From positions 12,921,061-12,985,060 of the forward strand of contig CM038912.1 of NCBI GenBank assembly GCA_021904315.1: DNA of 64,000 nt, written 5' to 3'. The DNA is from Sphagnum magellanicum. Taxonomy: Eukaryota > Streptophyta > Sphagnopsida > Sphagnales > Sphagnaceae. Shown one piece after another: positions 10,258 through 23,600 of the stretch (its first letter is position 1; every line of letters begins with the position of its first letter). The notes beneath the pieces are model-generated. The model saw nothing but the letters and a program-made list of their open reading frames with translations, searched no databases and was not told where the DNA came from. The position numbers were made by a program, and so were the translations under genes.

Positions 10258-13200
10258 ATCATAGGGTCACTTTAGTAAACCCCAAACAACATCGAAATAC
10301 ACCATTGCCATTCAATCCATACTCCTAATGATTGATTCGAATTAGAAATACATGGCAAGAAGTATGATTGGAATAGTAATAAGAACAATTGGGAAAAAAG
10401 AAAATTATGACGTCCCTGCTTGGAAGAACTCAATACAATGGGGCCAATTAATGAGCCAAAGAGATGGTGGTGGGTCTTCATTAACACAAACCAAATGATG
10501 GCCACATTAGACCCATCAACACCATTAATTCTTTGATTATGTTCGAATACCTACATCCTAACAAAGTTGTTTTGTTATCTTCACTATTTTTAACATGCCT
10601 ATTCACAACACTTTTTTGAAGGTTTTTTGGCAAATAAAAAACTCTTCAGTGTTCATTTCCTCTAACATCTTATTTGACTTTGTTATTCTATGTTCCTTGC
10701 TAATTATATCCATTGCACTAGTGAATCAATTTTGTGAAACAACATCTATCAACTCTAGCTTCTTTTTCTTAACAATGGCATGTGTTGTTTGCAAGACATT
10801 CCAAATTCTTGCAAAAAATGGGGTACTTATAATTTTTCTAACGGTCCTCACTTAGATGTGTCCTATGGTCATGGACATATTATGGTGACCCGCATTTTTC
10901 TTGATGTCGTGATTCAATTATGACATGGCTATTTGACCCACAACATTCTTTATCCATGCTTTCTACATCTTCTCCTTCTTTTGATGTTGATAAATGGTGT
11001 TTTTAGCTCCCCTTCCTCTTCCATTGGGGTTCCTTCTTCCTCCTACACTAGGGCTCCTTTCTAGTTGAACAATGTTTCTTGGTTTGCATTATAATTTAAA
11101 ATTAGCAATTCATATTCGTCATCATTTGGACCACTTTCATTCTCTAGCCACTTCTTGCATGTGGCTTCTACTAATGAATATTGGTCCATTTTGCTCATCC
11201 CTATCAAATATTCTACTTGGCATAATAAGCGGGTCCTCTAGTTTCAATTTTTTTTGGTTAGCCACGAATTGTCCCCTGGAACTTGTCACAAGTTCACAAA
11301 ATTTGGGTCAAACATCCATATCACTGTGGCATACGCTTTGTATTCCTACATGTTATTTCTCGATGCCCAATATCCCGTTCTAACATTGTAATTTGCATCT
11401 ATCACTTTCATCTATTTATGATCCTCTATTGAATATAGATGCAAGTATCTCAAAGTTGTAATAGCCATCCTCATAGTTTCAAACCTACACTTGCAATGGA
11501 AATTTTTTGTTTCCACCATGCCTCTTTCCCATTATATACAATCGTTTAGGACATTTGTGTCTATTTTGTAATTATCATTTTTGAACGTCCCTTTTAGTGT
11601 ATGGGATGGTAACATTTATGGTGGCTAGTTATTAACATTCCATTATTTGATCAATGACTATTTATCTCAACAATCATAGCAAATGTTTCCTTCTTGATCA
11701 CTAATTTAATGCATGATGTTTTAGAATGTGCCACTTGCAACCATTGTTCATTTCAAAATTTGACACCATTGTTTAGATCACAAATTGATCTTGCTAGATC
11801 TTGCTAGATCTTTTACACTAAACACATTGACTTTCTCCTTATGTGAAAAGTACCAATTGCATATGCAAATGTAGAACTTTTGATTCATTATTGCCTTAAT
11901 TTTGCTTTTCAATTCAATACACATTGGTTTTATTTTTTCATGCTTCTACTATCACAAATTTGTCCCTCTATTTTCATAAAAATTGTTACTAACAAAATAC
12001 ATTTTTATTTGTAATTACAACTAAATCCATTTTGTTTCAATCAAATTTCCATTGATTACATTTGATTTCTACATATAAATGCTACAGATACTATTTGTAC
12101 TGCATAGTGCAATTATCTTGCATTGTGCAAACATTATTTCATCATTAGGGGTTTAGGTGCCATCTTTTCCAACTATTTCACACTTCTCTTGGTTTTGGTC
12201 ACAATCCAACCATTCATCGATTCACAGGGGGTTGGAGGACTTTGTTTCTTTTGTGTTGTGGGACCTAAGCCCACCTCCCTAAAGTTGCATATAATCTTCT
12301 TTTGGGTTTTCCAATTTTTGTTGCTAATAATCCACATAGGGCAATTAAGTCTTTGTTTGATAAATCTTTGAAAAGGCTAGTAAAGTAATGTTCTAGAAGT
12401 GGCTTTTTAAGGTTTGCGCATTATTTCAAGGATTCCACCACATGTTTGAACATCGCCCAATAATAGTCTTTAATATCTTGTGCTATTGATCGAGGGTTTC
12501 GCCTTGGCTTGTTTGTGGCAATAAATGAACCTTGTTCTTTTGTCTTTTTCGTTTGCCCATTGCTAGGCCGCCCACTCATTTGTGTTATCCACTTTGTTTT
12601 TTTTGTAGGCTACCCCATTTCCTAGTTTTTAACATAAAGGGTCGAATATACTATCACATGAGTGATATGTGGGCTAAGATTGTGCCACATGTCATAATCT
12701 AGGACCATCTAAAATGAATGTTCATAATGGATGGCAAAGATCATTGTTTGAATAATAAAATAATTCTCACCCAAAATTCCTCATAATGCCACATGGTGGA
12801 TTTTGGTATCACTAAGTGGCACCATCACAAGTCATTGGTATTTGATGGCATGGATTTTCTAAACATTTAAAATCATTGCTTTAAAATTACCTTAATTTTA
12901 AACATGTGGCAAATAATGTGTGGATATTTGATAGTTGTAAAAGTAGTTGCAAAAATAAAACTTAGTTACAATTGTTATACATATGGTCAAAGGATGAACA
13001 TGTACACATTGATTGTATACATACATGGTCCATTTGATGATGTCATACTAAGTTATGATTTGCAATCAGATGTTGGGTGTGACTTCACTTATGTAACTAA
13101 AGCAATTTTAGTTGTAAATGTTGATTACAACTATTTTATACAAGCAAATTTGCATTTCTTTTAGTGGATTTCAAAAATGTCAAAAGGAAAGATTATATTC

Positions 13201-13379
13201 ACAAAACAAAAGCGACTATTAATTTTGTTGCAACAATTAGAAGAATAGTTTTAAAAGCTTTTCGATCTCTACATTCAAACGTGATTAACAAGAATGATGT
13301 TATTTTTCATGTTGAGAAGCTAGCAATTGTAACCAATTACCAAACCTAGAGGTTTTTCAAAACCTAATAGTTTGAAATG
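10258..13379. other. Unassigned 3.1 kb
   Basis: I read both strands and found only short open frames without recognisable motifs. The - strand of 10800-11400 has somewhat longer helix-rich stretches interrupted by stops and may be an unidentified, decayed transposon gene. TTGCTAGATC is duplicated side by side near 11793-11812. Nothing here is firm enough to name. Confidence 0.4.
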
Positions 13380-15220
13380 ACTCATGGGACATTATTATTA
13401 ATTCAATACCATTAGTAGAAACAAAATTTATGAACTATAAGAAATAGAGGTTGCTTGCCATGATCAATCTTTTAATGAAAGATCAGATTATACCATACAT
13501 AGTTGACATTGATGATCCTCATGAAATCTAAAACAAACTAGGAAGTTTGTTTGCCTCACTAAGTATAGCTAGGAGATTGTTGATTGGGAGTTAATTGTAT
13601 AATGTTACTATAATTAAAAGTAATAACATAATTGATTATTTTTTAAATGTGAAGAAGTAATTACATTTAATGGGAGATGTCATAACCAAAGAAAATATTG
13701 TCATGGCAATATTCAATGCTTTACTTGAAAACTATCAATCATTCATACACACCATCTTCAGCCAAGATGAGTTTCCTTTGAATTAAATCAACTTGGGATT
13801 TGCATTCATCATGAAGAAGCACGAAAGGAACCAGAGGAAACATGAGAGTTGAAAAAGAGGCCTTGATGCTGAAATTCAAAAAGTTTTGTACAACAAAATA
13901 AATTAACACAAATTGACAAAGACCAAGCTTGATAAGAAGTGTGGCAAACCTAGACAATGGGCTTGAAAATGCACCACCAATGAAAACCCTCCCTTGAAAA
14001 TCATCAAAGCAAAGTAGAAGCATGTGTATTGTCAATGTGGTGTAAACCAAATCTAATCATGGAAACAACTCATAACTAACTAAAGAAAGAGGTGACACAT
14101 TTAAAGCTACAATAATTTCTTCAGAGATTGACAAAGACTCGAACAAGAATCCTTAGTACTTTGACTTAAGAACATTAAAACATGTTATTGGGCCAAAAAA
14201 AAACTTGAACTTTGAAAAGCTTGCCATCATAAGACATGTGAAATCTATTAGTGGCCAATTACATGGTCAAAAGCAAAGGGAAAGTCAAATTTGTAACCAG
14301 CTCCACAATAAAAATAATTGATGAGGTTGTCTATGTGTTTGGCTTGATTAAGAATTTGTTGTCAATTAAACAAAGGACACATCATTATCTTTCATGCTAA
14401 TATATGACTAGTGTTCTTTGAAACGGTCTCAAGTAAATAAGTGCAATAGGAAAAAAAAGCCAAATAATAGCAAATAGTTGTAGATTTTGTTATGGTTGGG
14501 TCAAACACTAGTAACGATGTCCAAGCACAATGGCACAAGCATGAGATTAAGGTCCATGGCCTCTTATAACATCAATGGTCATCCATTGAATAACAATCAT
14601 GTTGCTAGCACCAAATCACACATTATGTGTTTTCCTTTAGTTGTACATGTAAATGAGAATGTAACTAACAACATTAAAGTGCAACACAATTGGTGGCTGA
14701 CAAAGTCAAGGACACTATGTCAAAAACCAAAGACAAGGTGCAAAGAGTTGTGTAGGAAGTTAGTAATTTTGTGTTTGAAAAATCAAAGGTTATAGGTGTA
14801 ATTGACAAGGCATCTCGAAATGTGTAGAAAAACTTAGAAATCACAAGTAACCATGTTGAAAATGCCAACCGTAATTTCACGAGGGATGCTAGAGGCATAA
14901 TTAGCAAAACTTAGGATGAAGTTGATAACTTGCATGCAAGAGATGCAAATAACACTCCTAATGTAGAGGTTAGAGAAGGAAATGAATTGATTCGATTGTG
15001 GCATCAAAGGTTAAAACACCTTGACAGATCCACAATACGATGCATCTCAAAAACTAAAATCTTCTTGCAAAAGGAATCCTTGCATTTGGTGGGCTTGATG
15101 AAATATGAAAGTAATGCATGACAAGACAACAAGCAAGAGAACCATCCACCAAAACTAGTGTTAAGAGAGCTACCATTCTCCTCAAATCAGTGCACACTAA
15201 TCGATGTGGATCTCTTTTGG
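13380..15220 (+). pseudogene. Ty1/copia remnant: gag to pre-integrase region
   Basis: Read on the + strand through many stops, 13450-14080 resembles copia gag: a segment like YKK*RLLAMINLLMKDQI, then LLENYQSFIHTI, and near the end YCQCGV followed by SWKQL where the zinc knuckle is expected. At 14930-15060 the sequence ELIRLWHQRLKHLDRSTI is the gag-pre-integrase signature (LWHxRLxH). The element continues after a large insertion with integrase sequence at about 17860. Nothing here could be translated as a whole. Confidence 0.6.
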
Positions 15221-15229
15221 TAGCATCAT

Positions 15230-16060
15230 TAAGAAGATCATAAGCTATTTTCCGTTAGGTTATTATAAGATAATCCACCTTAGGTTATGTTTTAATCTAT
15301 CATACTTTAGGTTCTTTTAAGATATATCCTAAGTTATTTGAAAATATATTATAGGTTATTATAGGTTAAGTTATTGTACCTTAAGTTGTGCCTTAAGGTA
15401 TTTTAGGTTATTTTAAGTTATACCCTACGCCATTATAAATCATTATAAATTATTATACATTAGGCTTTAAAAGCTAATTAAAATGATGATACTTTATTTT
15501 ATTCAAAAGTATTCAAAGTCATTACATCTATATTATTATAGGTTATTTTGTGATAAAGTATAATATTTTAAAACAATGTAAGATATAACAATCTATAATA
15601 ACTTGGAATATAATCTAATAACTTATGATAAAATAGCTTAAATTAACATAGGGTGGAATAACCTAAAACAATTAAGAAAAACTTGACATGGAATAGTTTA
15701 AAATGGCCAAAATAAGTTTTAAATAATTAAAAAATCTTAAAATAACTAAAATAGTTTGATATAAAATATCCTCAAATAGTTTAATTAAAATTACCTATGG
15801 TAAAATCAAAAATATATATCAATAATAACTTAGGGTGAAATTGCCAAAAATAACCAAATATATATTAAAGTGGAATAACCTAAAATAACCTAAGGTGAAA
15901 TAGCTTTAAATGGCTTAAAATAACTTAAGGTGGAATTATTTTAAATAACCTAAAATATCCTAAGGTATAATAGCTTTTAAAAGCCTAGGGTGGAAAACCA
16001 ATAATAGCCTAAAATAACATAGGGTATAATTTAAGGTATTCAAAACAATAACATTAAATA
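15230..16060. repeat. AT-rich fold-back: TTAGGTTAT units left, ATAACCTAA units right
   Basis: The left 320 bp are built from AGGTTATTTTAGGTTAT-like words and the right 440 bp from ATAACCTAAAATAACCTAA-like words, the reverse complement. The turn lies near 15560-15590. Single strands could fold into a long imperfect hairpin. The segment sits within the copia remnant, between the pre-integrase and integrase parts, so it is probably part of a later insertion. Confidence 0.65.
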
Positions 16061-17859
16061 ATAATTATTATTATTAATTACTTTAATGAATAGTGAATTA
16101 AGTCAACTAGTAATGAAACATGATGATTACATAATGATTTTTAAATGACATAAATTTAGCTAAAGTGAAATGATTAAAGTGAGGTGAACCTATTTCATCC
16201 TTTAGGTCTCATAATGTTTTAGGTTAATCACGTGCACCCAACTTTTAGACTAGTGAAGAAGACCCATGTGTATATGGGTGGTGGGGAACCTTTTCATGTC
16301 GGGGCCCCATTCTTGTTATGTTGGAGAAAAACTTGGATATGCTCATTTTTTCTAATTATTTTGGTTTCAAATGTTTGTTATTTCTTGCAAATTTTTGGGA
16401 GTTGTAAAAAACTTTATGAAGAAACATGTATTAAAGTGGACATGAAAGAGGAAGATTGTTCATAGAAAGTTGCAATTTGTGTAATTTTTTGTTTCCTTTC
16501 TTTTGTTTTTTGCCTTGACTTATTGGAAGTAAAAATATTTAAATTATGTGTTTTTCAAATCTTTGGTTGGGATATTATGTTTGTGTTTTGGGATAGTGTG
16601 CCAAATCATAATTTTTTTGTGCATTATTTGTGGGATTGTCAAAGGGAAAAAGTGTGGTTGTGAATTTTGGAAAAAATAAGGGATTTTTTTGGTATTTTAT
16701 AAAGAAAGAAAAGAAAAATTATGATAGTAATGTTTGTTGCTGCAAGCATATGGGCACTTGAACACTTGTTTTAAAAAGAAAAAAAATAGTTTTTAGATTT
16801 GAGATTTTGGAATTGCAAGTTTTTTGTGGGATAAGGTGTGAGATGGGTAATAGGTGGTAGTGGGTGTATGTGAGTTAAGATGGCCCACAAAGAGGCAAGA
16901 AAAAAATCATTTTTTAATCCATTTTGGTGGTTTTTACATCAGGTCATAATGTGACATAATTTAGGGGATACCAAAATTACTAGTCTTAAAATTTTATTCA
17001 ATTGGAATATGAACACATATAGAGGTCATAAAGCAAAGCATGTGTGAAAAAACCTTACATGAGTCACCTTATTTCAACATGCCATGGACTTTTGAAAAAC
17101 AATTGGAAAACAAAAATCCATAACTCAATATTTTCATATGATATGATGCCAAAAAAATCAATATTTTTTCCTTCATTATTCATTATATGGTTTAACTAAA
17201 ACCCAATCCTTGAAAAGTTTGAGATCCAACCATTAACTTTAATCAAAGTCCACTAGTTTAAATTTTGCCTATGTGCACTTGTAATTTCAAATTCAAAAAA
17301 GTCCACAACCTTTGTAATTTTAATCATTTTGCATGAACAATAAATTGCATATGTACATATTCAACTCTTGTAACATAGAAATGAGTCCATATCGATAAAC
17401 TTCTAGCACATATAATAACTTGTAACAATTGTAATTTCACCCATTATAGAAAAACTACCATTGTGACATCACAAGTGGTCCATCCTGACATGCATGTACC
17501 TAGTACATGAGGTAGTTACTCAAACTCTAGGGCACTAACAATGGAAAATTAGAATAAATTATATATAATAGATAGGAGAATAATTGGTCGTTGTATCGTT
17601 AAGTATGCAAGTTAAATAGGAAAAAAGGTAAATTTTACCAAGGCAACAAGTCAATAAAGTTTTGTCCAAACTTGAAACTTAAATATTGGGATGTACACAA
17701 CTGCTATCAATTTCTATGTTGTAAGAAACTAAACTTTTAACTTTAATAACAATTGTTGGGAGTGTAAAGTAATGTACATAAGTGCATTCTAGACCAACAA
17801 GCATAATGAGGGTAACAACCAAATGTTTAAAGAAGAGGTTGGACAACCTTGTTGTAGAA
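16061..17859. other. Unassigned insert within the copia remnant
   Basis: AT-rich sequence with no recognisable coding domain. It separates the pre-integrase and integrase parts of one copia element, so it was presumably inserted together with, or next to, the fold-back at 15230-16060. I could not find its exact ends or a target duplication. Confidence 0.4.
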
Positions 17860-18700
17860 CAATTAGCTTAAAATTTTTGGGAAAATGATTTTGGCATTTT
17901 GGTCATACCACAATGGTGAAAATACATGTCAACAACATGTGCTAGCTATTGCAAAAATCAAGGGATCAAGTAGGAGTTGACACAAACACAAACTCCAAAA
18001 TAAAATGGGATTTTGAAAGGAAAAAGTAAACATTACTAGAGAAGGTTAGGAACATGTTTCTACCTAGCAAGCTTCTAGACTACCTTTTGACATAGGTTGT
18101 CAATATAACAAACTATTTAATCAATAGGCTTCCTATTCAAGCAAATAGAGGTTTGATTCCAATTCATAAGCTTATAAGGTAGAAACCAATAATGGATCAT
18201 CCTAAGGTCTGGGGTTGTGAGGTATATTCAAATTTGAAAAAGAAAAACTATAGCAAGAATCTTGAGGCTATTTTTTTGTGGGGCACAACAAACAAAACAA
18301 AGCCTTAAGGTTGCTCAACCCTAGATAAAAGTTCATTGAAACTAGCAAGGATGCTAAATTTAATGAGTCCCAACTTGGAATATGGACAAACATAGATGTC
18401 CTTGTGCAACAGATGGTTCCTTAGATCAATCAATTTGCTTTTGGAGATTTAGAAGATAACTTAGACACCAAATTACCAGAGATGTCCTTTGTTGGTCAAT
18501 CACAGGAACCTACCTTGATAGGTGACAACACAATTGAAAAGGGTTTTAACAATGGAATTGATGGGGGATGTCAATCAATGACACCATTAGAGCAAGAAAT
18601 TTTTCCAATAGATGAGAGGAATATGACAAATGGCAAGATGATCTCGGATGTCAATGAGACTAAGATGTCTACTACTAGATAGGTACAATGATTTTGTCAT
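17860..18700 (+). pseudogene. Ty1/copia integrase remnant
   Basis: Frames interrupted by stops read ...GIK*ELTQTQTPK*NG then KGKSKHY, matching the copia integrase stretch around TPQQNGVAERKNRT. LPIQANRGLIPIHKLI and HPKVWGCEVYSNLKKK (copia: LRVFGC) follow. The next 200 bp give a Ser/Asp/Glu-rich linker like that between integrase and reverse transcriptase. The reverse transcriptase and most of RNase H are missing between here and the 3' LTR. Confidence 0.65.
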
Positions 18701-19043
18701 GGTTGTAGAAGAACAATGAATGCAGACAGAATGTCAACAAGTCTTTGAACAAATGGAAAGACTGCCCACAAAGTAAATAGGAAAGACTCCCACTGCTGTA
18801 CAGAAGGATAGGAGTCTGTTAGTGTATCTTCAAAAAAAAATGCAACAAAAGAAAATTTAGGAGATAGTGCTGGACAAGTACCATTGTCATGCAGTCAGCT
18901 AGGTGATTGAACGATTGAGCAGTTGATAAAACAAAAGAAGAATAGTTGATCCACATTGTGAAAAGATATGAACTTCAAAAGAACTCATGAGGGAGAAGAT
19001 AAGATAATGTAGAGAAAACCTATAGATTCAATTGGAGGGAGAG
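18701..19043 (+). other. End of copia remnant with polypurine tract
   Basis: No continuous coding region remains. The stretch ends with AATTGGAGGGAGAGTG immediately before the LTR at 19044, a purine-rich tract in the right place and strand to prime plus-strand synthesis in a copia element. Confidence 0.6.
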
Positions 19044-19283
19044 TGTAGAATAGTCAACCTGATCTGTAAATTAGTTTCAGACTATGTCAGAACTACATCA
19101 GAACAAGAATTGGTGAGGATTGTAACAAGAAATTAGTTTCTACAGTCGTAGATAAATGCAACTCAAGTGGTGGATTAATAATTGCCTATTTAACTTTAAT
19201 AGTTTTTACCTTTTAACTCTCGTGCTTTACTCACTGCTGATTCTTTGTATATCAATGAGAAACCCGACCCACTAAGTTCTACA
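19044..19283 (+). repeat. 3' LTR of the copia remnant, 240 bp
   Basis: The unit begins TGTAGAATAG right after the polypurine tract and ends AGTTCTACA, giving matching inverted ends TGTAGAA/TTCTACA. Its length and the CTTTGTATATCAATGAGAAA text near the 3' end (polyadenylation-like) fit a copia LTR. I did not find the 5' partner in the window, so the target duplication (CTAAT would be the right copy) cannot be tested. Confidence 0.7.
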
Positions 19284-20672
19284 CTAATCACTCCAGTTCA
19301 GCTTGTTGACTTTGCAGAGTCGGGCATGAACTCCAAGATGAGTAGTCCAAGGTAAAGAAAATTGTATGATAGTAAATTGTTCTGATGGAAGTAAGCAGCA
19401 TATAGACTTATGATGCAGAACCTAGGTCTTGTAATAGCACCTTCACCTTCTTATGATATTTACTAAATATAGGGGAGGGCATCTTACATTTTCAGGTGGG
19501 CTCTTATGCTTTGTAAGAGCCTAGGGCCAACCCTTTTTCTTTCTATGATGTTTAAATTCTTAATTGTTAAATATGGAAAGAAAATTCTGACAGGCCAATG
19601 TAAGGCCCTTGAATGGTTCAGGTGGGCACCTTATTTTGGTAAAGTCCCCATCTGTAGGCCTTGCCTACAACTTATTAAATGCTGGAGTCCTGGAGCAGCT
19701 TCAGGCAATTTGCAGTGACAGTGAAAACCTTCCATGTTTAACACAACAATTGAGTTTTGGACATCAAAACCAGTGGCAGTAGTAGAGTCAACTAAGCCAG
19801 GAAAAAAAAAATACACATGTTGGATGCATGCAGGCTTTGGATAGAATCTTACCAAGTAGAATATAGTTCATCTGATCTCTACTTGGAAGCTCCACACCCA
19901 AAACTAGGTCCAAAACAGCACATCTCCTTTCAGTTCCAATGTCTTAAACTTCAGCACTCAGAACTCTGGGTTCTCGGACACTGAATCAAACAAAATACTT
20001 CTGGCAATGCTTACCACTGCTTTTGCTCCTTCTGCTGCATCTCATTCAGCTAACAACTTCCAGGTTTCAAGTTGTAGACTGAATCCAGTTTTCATAAACT
20101 ACAACACAAAAGCTTCAATTCTGAATGCACTTACAAGATGCTCATCTAAACCCATCCCTGAAATGATAGAAAACAACTGCTGCTCATGACCCTGCAACCT
20201 AACAATTACCAAAGACACCCACAAGACTTTTATGCCTGGAACATGCACAGCAATTCGCTGAAGAGTTTGCATATCAGAATTGAGTACCCCATCACCTGGG
20301 TCCCTGATCACAACATACAAGAGGCGAGCCAAAGTAGCCTCTCACAGACTCCTTTCCCAAAGAGAGACTCATCACCTCCTTTCCTATGAGACATACTGAT
20401 TCACCTTCATTTACTGCAACCTCTTGTGTTCTATATTTTGAAGAAAAAGGCCAGGCTATAAACACAGAATAATCCAGCACAGGGACACTAATGTCTGAAT
20501 ATAATGCAATTATACACAAGCTACCAAAAATTACAAAGGGTTCATACCCTGTCACAGTGACATATGTAAGAGCTCTTCTGATCTAGGCACTAAATGCTCA
20601 ACACTAATACAGATTCCCAAGCTTTGCAGAACTGGGCATATTCAGCAGCCTTTTGTATTGTGCAAAGAGGAA
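19284..20672. other. 3' flank of the DUF810 gene
   Basis: This covers the downstream side of the gene on the - strand and should contain its 3' UTR near 20672 and below. I see no other gene. The open frames here on both strands are short and lack domains. I cannot place the polyadenylation site. Confidence 0.45.
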
Positions 20673-23600
20673 CTACTCACACTTGGGGAGATGATAATTC
20701 TTCTTCAGAAACTTTGATGCCGTGTCATCACAACGATAACAAAGCACTCGCAACAATGTGTTGGCATCTGAAACACTCCAATTAGCAGTGGTAGGTGGAA
20801 GCGAAGGTTTGACGCCTGTCTTAGCACTTCCATTTACTGCAGAGAATCTTTGGATCAGCTCATTAGTAGTAAGAGAAAACAAAGACAGGACTTGTGTCAA
20901 AGTGGCCACTGCCCTATCCACCATATCCCCAGGCAAACCATCACCATCAGCCTTGAAAAGGTCCTTCATGCATTCCAAATCTTCGCTCAGCATATGTGCA
21001 TCGCTTAGAGTAAACATCCGAGAAGTACCTCCAGCCAATAGAACTAGCAAATACCCATCAAAACAAGCCTGCATCAAAGCCCCAACTACACGGTTCCTCA
21101 AGCCTTTTGCTGCACTATCAGCAATAACTCCCAATTGAGCATCCAGCTTTTCAAGCACTGGTCCAATTCTTGCATTTGTAACACCTCTGATGTAAAGCCC
21201 ATCCCAAAGTACATCCCTCAAATCCCCAAAAACAACTCTATATGCAGCAACATCCATCAGCTGTTCAATTCCTGCTTTTGCAGTCTCCCGAGTTCTATAG
21301 AAATTAGCATCAACTGCTGAAACACTGTCATAGGAGTGGTGAGGGGTGACCTTTGTCTTTGAGGTTTTTGAACGGATGGTTGGGTCTTTTTGCCAACCAA
21401 AATGGGCCTTTTTCTCAGTAAACTCAATTTCTGTGATGATGTGTTGAAGAGTGTTAATACGAACACACATGTGAGGTACAGTAAATGCTTCCAAATTTGT
21501 AAGGGGTGCCTTACGGTTATGGCTTCTTGGTCTTGGACCATCCTTAGCCTCCCCATCCTTTTTGCCCTTACCAAACCATGACTTCTTGGTTTTGCACCGT
21601 GTGAGAGGAGGTATTGGTGGAACAAGCACATTTTTGGTTCCTGCACAAGACAGAATGAAGAAACAAAGTCATCATGACTGTGATATAAACAACCAAGTTG
21701 CTCATTCGTCAATTTCACACTTGACTAACAAGGCAGCTTTTGAATAGCACTTTTGCTGTACAATTGCATAGTTTTTCACATTTCCATGAAGAGCTTCTGC
21801 TCATGTAGGCAGCAACTTCTCTTGTCATAGTGTCAAGATGTCTATAATTCTCAAGACAATTCTCAATGACTAAATCTTCTATTCAGCAGCAACAAAAGCA
21901 TACTAAAACATGAAAAAGAGATATGTGTTTCAAAATTCCAAGATTCATTGACATAAGGTGCAAAAAATATAGCCTTGTAACTGGAACTCCAAGCAGATCC
22001 CAGGATCTTTTGGTACAGAGGAAAGGCTGTCTATGGCCTCAGGCACAATGTTAAGATAACTTTCTGCAATGATAACTCTGATAAGCACTGTCCCATTGTT
22101 CCAGATCTAAGGCAGTAATGCAGTAATACCCACCACAGGGAGCAATAATTTGGCTGGCGTAGCTCTGAAGTGCCTCATCCAAACCGGTCACCAAATCTTG
22201 GAGTACTTCTGGGAACTGGGACACAGGCAGTGCAAAGAATGCATCTAGTGTCTCATCTGCAATGCGAAGCACCTCCACTGCTGACGGAGCATAGTGCTCT
22301 CTTAGAGCATCAGGCTCCCATCGCTGCAAAGCCACCAATTTCTCTTAGGAAAACCCTGAAACAGAATCAAAGACACTGGGGCAAATGACCATCTGACTTG
22401 GTCAATCTTCATACAGCAAGAGTTAGATAGATATGGAATAATATGTTTTGTGAACTAACATGTGACTTCAACCTATTATGCATGCTGATATTCTCTTTCC
22501 ATGTTGACAATTCAGGCTGCTTGTGATATGGTTATGGGTAGATAGAGAAACTTTCCACAATATGCAATCAGTATAGCATCTTCTCACTGCCAATGATGAT
22601 TATGAGTGGAAGATATAGAAACACTCTATGACATCTTGTTTGAACCCTCCAATTTTGTTGAAAGTTGAAATATCATTAAACCTTTGCGGTAATTGTACAC
22701 CACATCTGATATCATTTTCTGAGCATTACATGATACTGAAACCCTGTCAATGCACATTCATTTTGCAATACAAATATCCTGCTGGTATCAGCACTGTATG
22801 ACAGCTGGAGAGAAAGTGTCCAAGGAGAGAGATAGAGTTACCTCTTGCTCAATATTACGATCAACCCAGTCTCCCAGCTTCTCCAGCCTCTCCTCAACCC
22901 ATTTCTTTGCTAGATCCCCTACAATTTTGTCAATTTCAAAGGGAGGCATCTCTCTAATTAATGCCTTTCCTCCATCTTCAGCGTCTGCACCCTCTTCCAC
23001 AGCAATCTGTACCAGGAATTTCTCCAGTTCATCTGCTGCCTCAAGAACTTGCTTTGCATCAGGTGTCAGGCCATTCAGTCTTGACAAATACTGCTTGATT
23101 TCTCTCCTGTAGCAAGCATGGAGGGTGACTGCAGCTATACCACCTGCGCATGGGTGCCATTTCTTCAACACAGGGCTAAACTTCTCTACTTCCTTTGTGG
23201 CAAGTGTTGATGAGTCATTTGCTAGCATTGCAAGAGCTGGAATAGGCTCTCCCTCCCTCTGGACTGCCTTCCTCCGTGTGTCCACACTCTCCATCATCTG
23301 TAGATATAGATACAAGGATTATGGTTCATTATGACATCAATTTGCAAAGGAACTGCTGTTCCCATCAACTTAAGTGTTATGGATGACTTGCAGACTGAAA
23401 AGTAGTTATCAGACTTAGTCAGATAATGGCACAGTCTGAACCCAGCAGTCTCTAGAGGGAAGTTGTGCCTTTTCTAATCAAGCGATTTAGGGTCACTTTA
23501 ATTGTGGACCTCTACATGTATAAATTCCCAATCTCATCTACCTCCATATTGCATAATTACATCACAGTCACTGCTGTGACCAAGATTGTGTGTGATTCAT

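Noticed and set aside
20758..21747. Several open frames on the + strand
   Set aside because: They are antisense to exon 6 of the DUF810 gene and have no domain.
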